A stretch of 64,000 nucleotides of DNA from Crossaster papposus. Its lineage: Eukaryota; Echinodermata; Asteroidea; Velatida; Solasteridae. Under the pieces are notes generated by a model. It worked only from the letters and a program-made list of their open reading frames with translations. It did not search any database and was not told the origin of the DNA. The position numbers were made by a program, and so were the translations under genes. This document shows, piece by piece, positions 1 through 10,384 of the stretch. Within the stretch, counting starts at the first letter, position 1. Every line of letters begins with the position of its first letter. The stretch covers positions 558,001 to 622,000 of the forward strand of contig JBAIAA010000029.1 in the NCBI GenBank assembly GCA_037893245.1, given 5' to 3'.

Positions 1-89
1 GTTGTGCACATGCGCAGTTGGAATGTCGAAGTGGCTTATACCGGCAGTAGATTGATTGATCAAAGTTTTTTGCACCTTTCTGTGAAAAC

Positions 90-3000
90 ATGAGTAAATT
101 GTCCTTATCGAAGTATACGGAAGAGCTTCCGGGGGCCGAAAAAGCTCGGTATGTCGAGAAATTGAGCAGCTGTGGGCTAGAAAAAGATCCGTATTATCTT
201 GATCAGAAAAACCGGGATGGATCGCCCGCTGTCATACCGCAAGTAAAGTGGAGTGATTTGTTTGTGTATCTCATGTCGACACCGAGTCAGTACACACGTA
301 AAGAAATACGAGTAAATTTTCAACTTGATATTTGTAGTTAATTGTTCATTTACAAATAGGCCTATATAGGGCCTATCAATGTGGGAGGTGTTTTTTGTTG
401 CCAAATTGGAAGCTCATGCTCTATATTAACTAGGTTTATCACAAAATACAGGAACCGCTATTGTGTCATTTTTATTTAGGCCTACTTAACTAGTACTACT
501 ACTAGATACTGAACATGCCCCTGAGTGACTTTTTTTTAATGTACAATTTCAGATTCTGTATGAAGAATAAAACATTCCAATTTGCAGTGATTGCAAAACA
601 TTTGTTGAAAACACCTTTTGTCTTTAGGCATGGAAGTCGATGACAGGTTCAGATAGCTTTGTGCAAGCTGGATGGGTTCATGATATGCGCCTCCGTGCCT
701 ATTCCACCAAAGAGGGGAACCTGAGATACCTCATCTTGGGTAATGTCAAACACAGCCAGCGGATGACAGCAACACCTTTGCTTCCTTGGTTTGTGGCAGA
801 GAAAAGTGGAGACATTGTGTCAGCTCACTGCACATGCATGGTAAGAATATAATATCATTTTTAAAGCTCACTTGATAGCATGAGCTATTTCTTTGTATAT
901 CCCTATTTTTGATTAAGATTTGGGGGGGGGGGGTGTCCTAGGTTCAGTTTCAAAGGCATTGAGGGCTAAGACTATTAAGAGAGCTACTTCAATACAAAAA
1001 TCCTCGGCAAAAAATTAGAAAATGCCAAAGGGATCTACTGATGATTTTGTAGATGCACTGGTGATATGAAAAGTCTCAAATTAAAGTATAGCAACCTTGA
1101 ACAAAATATGATTTACATGGTTTATCAGGGGAAAATTAATCAAAAACGCTGGAGAACTGGCAATCTTAAATTTATTTTTAAAATAAGTTTATAGTATTGT
1201 GCACGCTTTGGTTAGTATTTAACATTTTAAAAGAAAAAAATCTTGAATTTTTTTAAAAGATATATTACACAAGATTCACATTCTCGTGTTTCTAATAACT
1301 ATTTTCTACTTTCCCTACTTCAATATAGCCTTGGTGAGGCATGTTCCCATGTGGCAGCCCTGATTTCGTGTGTCATCTGTGCAAATGAGCGCAAGAAATT
1401 GACAGGGTTGGATGCTTGCACATCCCAGAAATGTGTGTGGCTACCCAGGCCCGTACGCAGGATTTTTTATGGGGGGGTGCGAATTTGTACTGATGGGACC
1501 AAAAATGAAACCAAAATTGTTTTGGCCAGTATCGTTATTTTTACATCAAAATACCATTATTTACCCCGGAAAATGTGGACCTTTTGGTAATTTGGGGGGC
1601 GAATTTGTACTGATGGGACCAAAAATGGGACCAAAATTTTTCGTGTGCCTGCAGTACAGTTATTTCTACATCAAAATACCATTATTTATCCGAAAAATGT
1701 GGACCTTTTAGTAATTTGGGGGGGTGCGTACGCACCCGTCGCACCCCCCCCTTCGTACGGGCCTGCTACCTTCAAAACGAGATGTGAGTTATTGTAATGT
1801 TTTTGTTTGTTTCGTAGAATACAGAAAGTTGTTCTTTGTGTGTGTGTTCCCATCTGCCTTATTCACGACAACTACCAAGACGAGGCTGCCTAAACAGTTT
1901 TTCTTACGCACATGCGTACTGTTATTATACAGGGGGGATTCGAGGAACAAGACATAACATGGCACACTTGTGAATAAAGCCAATAATTTTATAAACATAG
2001 AAGACTACTTGTACCAGGACTATGAAGAGGAACACAATTGATTTACTTCCAGCCATTTTGTAGGTGTGAATTTGTATCTGCATTCAAATAGTGGATGTAG
2101 AATAAAAGAGGACAATAGGGTTCACAAATGACAAAGTCCACGATTGAAATTGTATGCAAAAGAGATTCAATAGGGGGTCTATGATGGAAGGTGTGTCGTG
2201 TACTACATAAACCCCGCCAGGACAGAAGCACAATATGCGAACAAGAGATCCTTTCAATCCTTGGGCGTTCGTCTTTTGTTGAATTTTGTCCTCTGTTGTT
2301 AAAGTGTACAATAAGTCAATTGAGTTAGGTTACAGTACAGGAACAAAGGCAAACACAACAGGGAATCCTAAGTCGTTATGTAAAACACGACTGTGTTTTT
2401 GTCCGAAACTCTCTTTCTTTAAAATGGTCTTATTTCTTCTTAAATGAATTGTATCCTTCATTTTGATAAAAGGTTTCTGCTGCTGAGATCAAGGCAATAG
2501 ATTTCACTAGCCCTGCAACAAAAAAGAAGGGAACAAGAAAAAAAAACCAATGTACCCAGGCTTCCAAGAAGGATATAGCCGAGCCAACTGCAGATGAACT
2601 GGCATCCTTCCACCGAGCCATAGCATCAAACAAACCAGTTATGCACCATAGTTCTGGATGACTACGCTGGGGAGTTTATACCCTTGAGTGCTACTGGCAG
2701 GTTACCCAAGCCTCTCAGCATGCTGTATAATCCAGATGCCCTCAAATGGCATTTTGCAGAGCTTCTCCAAAATTGTGCCAATATTTTGTATACTTCTCAG
2801 GTAATTATATGTCACTGCCAGCTGTCTAAAATAAATCCACTATTCAGTTAGCATGATAGAGACATGCTTGATACAAGTGGAATTTGGGATTAATCTCTTG
2901 AAATAAATTCTTCATTTGTTCCTTTGTAAAATAACAATCGTTTGAGAAATTGTTCATGGGGAAACTATTAATCATTAATTTTCTGCAGATTTTATCACCC

Positions 3001-4324
3001 TTTTTCTCATTTCATGTTTTAGTTGTTCCAGATCACAGAGGAGCAGGACTCGTGCCCAAGCTGCGAGCAAGCTGTGGTATCAGCAACGCGCTGGACGAAT
3101 CACTGCATCCCAGTTTCATTGTGCCGTGAAGACCAACTCCGCAATGCCGTCTTCCAGTCTAATTAATAAAATATGTCATCCTGAGGCATATCGATTTTCA
3201 AGTGCTGCAACAAGGTACATGTGCTGTAGTAAATTAAATCAATCCTTTTTATTCTTTAAATTCAAGTGGAAGAATTTAAAGTGATGTATTAAAGCACATG
3301 CTCTGGCAAAACATTTTAATTCAGTGCATTTCCTTGTGCAAACAAATAATGGAGGAAAACTATATTTTTGAAGGAATCGAATCCTTACTACACTCTGCAA
3401 TCTATTTGGTCTGAACTTTATGTGCAATGATTGCCCTGTATTTTTGGTTATGAAGTGCACATACATTTGTAAGTGAGTGATTATACATTTGCCCCCAAAA
3501 AAACATAACCATCATTTCAGTGAGCACTGTAGATATTTGTTTTTTTCAGGTGGGGATGTGAGCATGAAAAAGTAGCCAGGAGCATGTGTGTATCTATGCT
3601 GAGCTCACACCACAGAGACCTGATTGTGGAAGATTGTGGATTTGTTATAAATCCCAAGTTTCCACACCTTGGCGCCTCCCCTGATGGCATGCTGAAGTGT
3701 AGCTGCTGTGGCAAGAAGCTGATTGAAGTGAAGTGCCCCTATTGTTTCCGGGAAGGACTACCACTTGAGGACAGCAACAGCAAAGGTCTCTGTGTAAAGA
3801 AGGTTGATAGGATTTGGGAGTTAAAGAAAGATCATCCCTACTTTTACCAGATTCAGGCCCAGTTAAATGTTTGTGATGTCAGCGTCTGTGTTTTTGTTCT
3901 TTGGACTAATAATGAGCTGATTGTACAAGAAGTAGAACATGATAATGATTTTTTAAAGTATAATTTACCAACAGTTACCCAGTTTTTCAAAACTGGTATT
4001 CTCCCAGAATTAGTAGGGAAGTGGAAGACAAGAAAACCGGTGGAGTCAAATGGCACTGTAGATGTTCCTGTACATGTGGAGATGTCATCCACGTCAGCAG
4101 AAGACGATCCCAACATTAGGTGGTGCTTCTGTGAGCGCCCCTCATTTGGCAACATGGTTGCATGTGATAATAAATCATGCGCCATTGTGTGGTTCCATAT
4201 GGATTGCCTTATGTTGCGGGTTCCTCAAAAAGGTAAGTGGTACTGCCCCCACTGCAGGAAGCTTCCAAAGTTTTCAAAAACAAGAAAACAGCAAGGGTCA
4301 GGAATAAGGCAGCATGCTGAATAG
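90..4324 (+). pseudogene. Decayed YqaJ-SWIM-PHD gene, six exons
   Basis: Exons read as 90-311, 628-840, 1329-1783, 2473-2800, 3023-3214 and 3550-4324, mostly with GT-AG borders. Exons 2 and 3 carry a SWIM-type zinc motif (CTCM, then CSH). Exons 5 and 6 carry a YqaJ nuclease-like region with GASPDGM and LIEVKCPY. The C-terminus is a PHD finger (CFCERP, CDNKSC, WFHMDC, WYCPHC). Family members are uncharacterised, often multicopy invertebrate proteins; YqaJ is an exonuclease/recombinase fold and PHD fingers read histone tails. The copy looks dead: the exon 2/3 phases do not match, exon 3 holds a 320-bp insertion, exon 4 shifts frame near 2650 (SNKPVMHHS, then VLDDYAGE) and exon 5 shifts near 3052. 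Sequencing errors could explain single shifts but not all of this. The last exon is open for 258 codons and ends in TAG at 4322-4324. Confidence 0.8.
1446..1765. mobile_element. MITE inserted in exon 3 of the YqaJ gene
   Basis: Terminal inverted repeats begin CAGGCCCGTACG and end CGTACGGGCCTG. They continue into a G-run/C-run region (GGGGGGGTGCG against CGCACCCCCCC). A 5-bp direct repeat CTACC (1441-1445 and 1766-1770) brackets the element. Inside, a block of about 125 bp beginning GCGAATTTGTACTGATGGG is repeated twice. There is no coding potential. The CAG-ended termini resemble many non-autonomous DNA transposons of marine invertebrates; I do not assign a superfamily. Confidence 0.8.
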
Positions 4325-4425
4325 GGTGCACCCCTGTATAAAAGTTCCCATAGACACCAGTGATAAATGCCCATACTATAAATCCATATGGAACCACACA
4401 ATGGCACATGATTTATTATCACATG
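4161..4425. repeat. 45-bp inverted repeat linking the PHD exon and its 3' flank
   Basis: 4161-4205, inside the PHD-finger coding region, is present in reverse complement at 4381-4425, with 44 of 45 bases matching. The spacer is about 175 bp. A transcript crossing both arms could form a long stem. The second arm lies just past the stop codon, in what would be the 3' UTR. Confidence 0.9.
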
Positions 4426-4429
4426 AAGA

Positions 4430-5423
4430 GTTTAATACATACGTGGGAGGGTCCCTAAATGCACAACAGACCCTCAAAACACAAACTTCCAAAGTATGAA
4501 TTACTGTTGACTGTTATCTTCCCAAGTGATGGAGGATGCCCTGATAAATTGTGTGTGTGTGTTTTATTTCCATTTTATGTCTTGTTTGCAGCAACAAGTT
4601 AAGCTGCTCATCGTACGAAAGAAGACTGTATTTCTTTTTAAATTAATTATCCCGGGAAATAAAGCAAATATAGATGTGCAAAAATAGTTGTTACATGCAC
4701 AGACAAATAGTTTTTATTAATACAAATATTATTCTATACAGTATTACGTGTACAGATTTATAAATTATTTTTTACAGTATTACATGTACAGACAAATATG
4801 TATTTATAGAGTATGTAATTTATTCTATACAGTATTACATGCAAGGACGAATGGTATTTATTGATAAATAAATTATGCTTATATATAGTTATAGAATTTT
4901 CAATCATTTTATCAAGGTGAACAGTTTGCAATGAAATTAAGGGTCCTCCAAAATTATACATTGTAACAAAAACTGTACCAGAAACAGATTTGGCTAATAT
5001 AGAAAAATGCTTGTACAGATGTATCTAAAATGATTGCAATCGAAGTTGATAAGCGTTAAAAATTAAAACAATTCACAAGAATCCCAGCCAAACAAACTGA
5101 CAAGAAGTAAATTGATATCTCACTACATGTAATTGCACATACAATTTTCAGAGCAGAGAAATTTCACAATATTACAATCTATAGTTAAAGGGTGCGAAAT
5201 TGAGAAAATTAGCTGGTTGCCCTAATGCCCTTAGGCCTATTCATTTTAGGTTGCTCTTAGCAATGCTCTTAGCAACCAGGCAAATGTTACTTTTAGCACC
5301 CTGAAATATAATGCAAACAATTACTAACATATGCCCAGTCATTGGTTAAAATATATCACTGATGAAGGTCCGTTGTCTATCACAATTAATTGCAGAATCT
5401 GGTCACAGGCATTTCTGATCCCC
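4430..5423. other. AT-rich interval with polyadenylation-type signal and degenerate tandem repeats
   Basis: GGGAAATAAAGC near 4655-4666 contains a canonical AATAAA and could end the YqaJ transcript. From about 4686 to 4870 a unit of roughly 55-60 bp containing CAGTATTACATGTACAGAC recurs in diverged form about four times. I see no gene here. Confidence 0.5.
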
Positions 5424-6859
5424 CTAATCACTGGGAATGATGGAGGGGCAAAGGTTTACCATCGAACAACAAACATGTATGATTTTGTCAATTGTTGACT
5501 CTCCTGTTGCCATATCTCTAAGAAAACTGATCGGTACTCTACCCTGTAAAAATGTATATTTCTGTTTTACGACACCAATAACTCTTTCTACATGTATCCG
5601 AATGGTCGATAATTCACGGCTCCAGTCGACTTCTACTTTTGCAAGTTGTTTCTTCCCATGTGTAAAGGGAGGCACTCTTATTTCTGCCATAACCATGCCA
5701 CAATAGTTTCCTACAGTAAACCCCCGATCTGCAAGTATTAAATCCCCTGGTAACAATTTGTGCAGAAGGCCACTATTTTCAGTAATTTCCTTGTCAGATG
5801 CTCTCCCTCCCCAACATTTACTTAAGAAACTAATAGAACCTTGTGGTGTGATCCCGATAAGAAATTTCAAAGTGGAATAGTGTTTGTAATTACTCCACAC
5901 TTGAGCACGAGCCAATAAATCTGAGGGTCTTTCTATGAATACCTCTGTGCAGTCCAAAATAACTGCACACTTGGGGAAAAACTTCCTGAAGGCAGTTGGT
6001 ATGCTGAGACGCAGGGCTTCACGGCTTGGCCAGTGAATAAAAGATGACGTTTTCACTGCCATAATATCAAGGACTCTATGAAAGTTGCGGGAAACAGTTG
6101 ATTTGTGCGAACCAAACCTGTAGGCTATGTCCTCATCAAAAAGGTTGAGTCTAAGTTTGAGAAAAAACATAAGCACTTGTGAGAACTTGCTGAGTTTTTG
6201 ACAGTCTGGTAAAGCACTGGACACAAGTGTCAAAAGTGACAGATAAACTGTCCATGATGACAAGCCTGTATAGAATTTGACTTTGTCATCATCATCTTTG
6301 AAGTAATCTTCATCCATCTCCTTCTGCTTCAGTTGCTCTCCCTGTTTGCGAACAGTTTCCCTCAGCGCCATGTTGTCCTGCTCACTGTTTCTCAGATGTT
6401 TCTCTAATTCAGAAATGTTTTCCATGGTAAGATTCGTTTGACAAGATGATTCCATTTGCTCTGTAGCAAGAGTGGGAGAGACTGGTGATTTATTCTGCTC
6501 TTTAGGAAGACAGGAAGAGGCTAATGATTCCTTCTGCTCTTTATCAAGATGTGTAGAGATTGATGATTTCTTCTGCTCTTTAGCAAGACGGGAAGAGGCC
6601 AATGATTCTTTCTGCTTTTCAGCAAGATGAGGGGAGACCAATGATTTCTTTTGCTCTTTATCAAGATGTGTAGCAACCGATGATACCCTCTGCAACTGCA
6701 ATAATGCTTGAGCTGCAGATAGTTCTTCTGAATCCCTTTTGCGCATGTTCAGTCGAAGGTTTCTTGAACTTGAGGTCGAAACTGCTGCATTATTATGGCC
6801 CATGTTTCGTGTTGGTGCCCAATCTGGATCATCACAGCTAAACAATCTAGCAGGCTTTC
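5424..6859 (-). CDS. DDE transposase exon of a THAP-DDE (ISL2EU/HARBI-like) gene
   Basis: This is the long second exon of a transposase of the DDE_Tnp_4 type. Its acceptor TTGCAG/GAAAG (exon start 6859) joins in phase to the THAP exon at 7385. In the open frame that starts at 6890, the catalytic triad is D313 (ILDCTE), D388 (LADRGF) and E435 (HVERVIG), with the family signature WSNYKH between. An HTH-like segment (GSHKSTVSRNFHRVL) precedes the catalytic core. Residues 74-148 hold about five imperfect 16-residue repeats (LDKEQKKSLVSPHL type) and 158-192 a likely coiled coil. Family members cut and paste DNA with a zinc-binding THAP domain. The exon is fully open to the stop at 5424, but the THAP exon is frameshifted, so the whole protein is probably not made. 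I could not identify the element ends. Confidence 0.85.
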
Positions 6860-7384
6860 CTGCAAGAAATAAGTTTAAAATAATTAACACCTCATGCTTA
6901 GGTTCTGCCTACTGAATCCTGATTGGCTTTAGAATGTGTCGCATTGGCTTTCTCCCCCCCCCCCCCCCCCCCCCCCACCTACTCCGGACAGCAGGACGAG
7001 TACAATTTTTCGTGCCCGAGGGCTGGGACTTGAATTTGTCCTCTGATGAAAATCGGCCGCATGTTTTTGCATGAGAGTGATGCCCCTGGGTGGGGATTGG
7101 TCACTGCTGAAGTGGCAATTCAAGTGCTTAGGAGCTACGAAAAGAAGACATCAAAACTGGTATTTAAAACAATTACAATTTACATTAATTTTCAAAAGAG
7201 AAATCTTAGTCTTACTACTCTTACTGACTGTTGTTAATTTATGGAGGTGTACCTCCATGATTTGATCACTGAACATTATATGGGCATGGCGGCAAGTTTA
7301 TCAATTCCTTCCCCTTACTTTCACGATGGAGGAATCTTATTCCTCCATGTTTTTACATACACCTCATGTTGTAACGAAGCTAAC
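6860..7384 (-). other. Intron between THAP and DDE exons
   Basis: The donor G/GTTAGC at 7384 and the acceptor at 6860 frame this intron. It holds a homopolymeric C tract at about 6953-6976 and two short palindromes: ATGGAGGTGTACCTCCAT near 7242-7259, and ATGGAGGAAT plus CTT plus its complement at 7326-7348. The 14 bases of the second right arm recur in the palindrome inserted in TRIM A at 18571. Confidence 0.6.
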
Positions 7385-7561
7385 CTGAGATAAAGTGTGC
7401 TGAACACACTCTTGAAAACTTGGAAGGCGACCATCTGTCTCGTTTGGTGTTACTCAACCACTTCGATCTCCTTTTCCTCGACAATGTTTCGACTTGGCCC
7501 GTAGAATTTGTCACTGAAGCCGAAGGTTGGAACAGCCAACCACACAACAACAGTACACCAT
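7385..7561 (-). pseudogene. Frameshifted THAP-domain exon
   Basis: Starting at the ATG at 7561, one frame reads a THAP N-terminus (MVYCCCVVGCSN). A second frame reads DKFYGPSRNIVEE and a third reads RRSKWLSNTKRDRWSPSK, then VCSAHF. The zinc ligands Cys, Cys, Cys and His and the conserved W and P of THAP are present but spread over three frames, so two +1 shifts have accumulated. The donor after HFIS-G fits in phase with the DDE exon at 6859. THAP domains bind the transposon ends in this family. Confidence 0.7.
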
Positions 7562-7825
7562 ATTGACAATTAACACGCGTACAGATGAAGAATGACAAAA
7601 ATAACAGCTATAAAAAAGTACAAATGTAAACACGACCAGAACAAAACTGAAAAGCCCGCCGTGCGCATAAATTATGAAGAGCCGACATGCAGTTCACGCT
7701 CACACGTACGTACGTACGCACGTACGTACGGGCACGGGCCAGCGCGGCCAACTTGACCTCATTAAGGGCGCTGTTGGGAAGTGCGACGTGCGTGTGACAT
7801 CATGCATTAACTTTATTGTTTAGAT

Positions 7826-8045
7826 GTCACGATCGGGAAGGGCGCTTCGCCTAGAAGGAAGGTAAACCGCCGATTTGCTCCGTGCACTCAACGTGAAAAC
7901 AAAGTTGCGCAAAGCCGCTAAAATACAATTGGTAGGGCCTAATTGCTTGCTTGAATTATCAGGAATAAGTGGATTTAAAGGTAGGATAAACCATTGGCAA
8001 TTGCTTAAATTGTCACGAATGGGTGGATTTGTAGGTAGCATATGG
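7826..8045 (+). repeat. Segmental copy with truncated 54-bp repeats
   Basis: The stretch beginning CACGATCGGGAAGGGCGCTT matches 30676-30960 almost base for base at its start. It ends in one to two units of the 54-bp Kolobok-like repeat (GGATAAACCATTGGCAATTGC). The unit count differs between the copies. Just upstream, 7706-7732 is a short (ACGT)n-like microsatellite. Confidence 0.7.
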
Positions 8046-8605
8046 CCACAACGACGTTAAATACCGAGTCCGCCAGCAGCATCGCCAAAACCAGGGGCGA
8101 ATTTCATAAAACTTCAAGCACAAAAAATTGCTTAGCATGACAATTCATACTTGGGGGAAAAAACAGGGTTACAAACCAACGTTTTAGGTGATGTATATTG
8201 TTTGTTGTTATTAATATTCAGCTGGTTTTTGCTTGAAACTCTGTATAGGCATAGAGCTATGAAGCTCCATGGTATATGCATGTAGCTACATGGTAATGGT
8301 ATAGGCCCTCTTCAAATAATGAGCTGATGAGGCTGATCATAAAATGTTAATTTTTTCCTGAGAAAATGTTTGAACTTGTTTGACGTTTTTACATCAGCCC
8401 CGTGCTGCAGTTCTGATGATAATTTACAGACGTTTATAAGAAGAATATTCATGACATGATATGATATGATTACAGTAAGGCCCATTGTGTACATGAAGTT
8501 GACATTTCATTTAATGATACATGTTTATTTTGTCTCTTACAGCTAGGCTAATTTGTTTATCCCATGGCATAATAGTACTCACTAGTACTAAGTCCACTTT
8601 CTACG

Positions 8606-9151
8606 ATGTCCGGCTGCACAAACAGGGCAAACCGCTCCAATTATAAAAAAGGGATAACATTTCATAAGTAAGTTTTGTTGCACAATAATTATTTTTCTTT
8701 TTAATTCCTAAGTTAACCATGTTTACGAAATGATTTCCACTGAGAAGGATTTGAGGACCAACAAATAAAAACCACATAAACATTAATGATTAAATTACTC
8801 GGGGGCTGAGGAAAAACATGGTAATTAAATTAGTACTGTGCACAGTTCAATGCAGTGCTTGAGTGTGGAATTAATTTTGCCTTAATAACAATATACAACG
8901 AGTGCAACATTTGGGGTTAAATTTGTGACATTGGGTTGGCTTTATTGGGACCTCTGCACTGGTAATTATATTGTAATAAATAATTAACTCGCAGTATTCA
9001 AATAATGTATGTACCTTCATATAGATTTCCCCATAGCCAGCCACAGAAGCTTCAACAATGGACCGTCAACATGAGAAGAACGAACTGGAAGCCATCAAAG
9101 ACTTCACTTGTTTGCTCAAGGCACTTTTTAGATGAGCGTTTCGACAGATGA
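8606..9151 (+). pseudogene. Two-exon THAP-domain gene fragment
   Basis: Exon 1 (8606-8667) encodes MSGCTNRANRSNYKKGITFH and ends at a consensus donor AA/GTAAGT. Exon 2 (9025-9151) follows TATAG/A and continues in phase with KFPHSQPQKLQQW, NMRRTNWKPSK and VCSRHFLDERF, then TGA at 9149. The join falls in the middle of the FHKFP motif exactly as THAP proteins require, which argues for a true gene structure. Conserved W, P and the last C-H pair are present. The first zinc Cys expected just before GCTN is absent. The product would be only about 63 residues, so this is a fragment, the first exons of a longer lost gene, or a degenerate transposase. Confidence 0.6.
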
Positions 9152-10384
9152 TAGTTATAGAAAGTACATGAAATTTCCTTGCTATATGCACATGTGCATT
9201 CCTTTTTACTGTGGGAACCAACCTGTAAAAAATGAGAAATTTAAAGATTTTAATATGATCTAATATATAATTTTTCTTCATATTTAATATATAATGATTT
9301 TAATTGAAATTGTGGTCAACTGCTATTTCTGTTTAACAGTGATGTAACTGTGCTTAAATGTGCTGCAAAATAATTGTCTGACGTCTGATGTGAAAAGTAA
9401 ATAGTAAAGTATAGTAAGTTATTACAGTGGGAGCAGTTTCATGTTTTGTTTAGTGTAACGCAAAATAAAAGCAAGCAAAATTGAATCCATTGTGGGACTT
9501 GTATGTTATTATTTACACGTGTGATTGATATATTTTTAATTGTGATTTTTTAAAAGTTTATCAAGTTCATAGTTTAAGCCGTTTAAGCTCAAAAGCACAT
9601 AACTTATTTGTCCTGTCTACTTGTCCAGCAAGCATTTTTTGGACCCTTCCTAAAATATTTACTAAACATTTAGGTTGATTCCAAATCTAGACACTGCCTT
9701 AAAACCCCATGAACAAACCCTATGTGCCAATAAAAATTTCCTAAAACACACTGAAATTTTATAATTTATTTTGTTATAAAACTGGCACTTTTTAGTGTCT
9801 GGATATAAAATTAAACCCCAAAATTTAAGAATTTCCTTGATCCAAAAAAACTTCGTTTTCAACCTTTTCCTATGGTTTATGCAGAAGAAGATCTTGTTAA
9901 GATCGAAATATTAGGCCCTCTTAACTTATTTGATCGTGTATATTTCAGGTCATTCCAGCCAGTAAGCAGTTTGCAGCAGTATTAATCTTATTCATGTTTG
10001 TGCATAAGGTTTTAATGTTGTTGTTGGAAATGTTAAACAAAATTGTTTGAAAAAACTTGTCCGACAAATCCGATATTTGCACTGCATTGCATCGTCTCAC
10101 ACGAATGTCTCATATCTTTTCCCGAAAACAGGGCTTTTCAACATTCAAACTTGGCGTATACATTCCATTCTTGGGGGTTATTATGTTTAACTTAATTTTC
10201 CTAATCAAACTGGATCGTTTTTGTGACGTTAACTTCGTTTCCTGTGATATTAAATAAGTTTTATCGGTCGTGCGCTATACAAACGTACGTGTGTACGCCT
10301 GCAATGTTTTTAATATCCCAATATGGCCGCCAATGGCTTCACGTGCAGAGCCGCTCGACCTTTCCAGTTTGTAGATCAGTGGTG
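9152..10384. other. AT-rich interval, nothing recognised
   Basis: No exon with conserved motifs, no terminal repeats and no array were found. The stretch is simple AT-rich intergenic DNA up to the left edge of the large segmental duplication. Confidence 0.5.

Noticed and set aside
3550-4324. YqaJ as sign of a phage or viral insertion
   Set aside because: The domain is fused to SWIM and PHD fingers in a spliced gene, a known invertebrate family.
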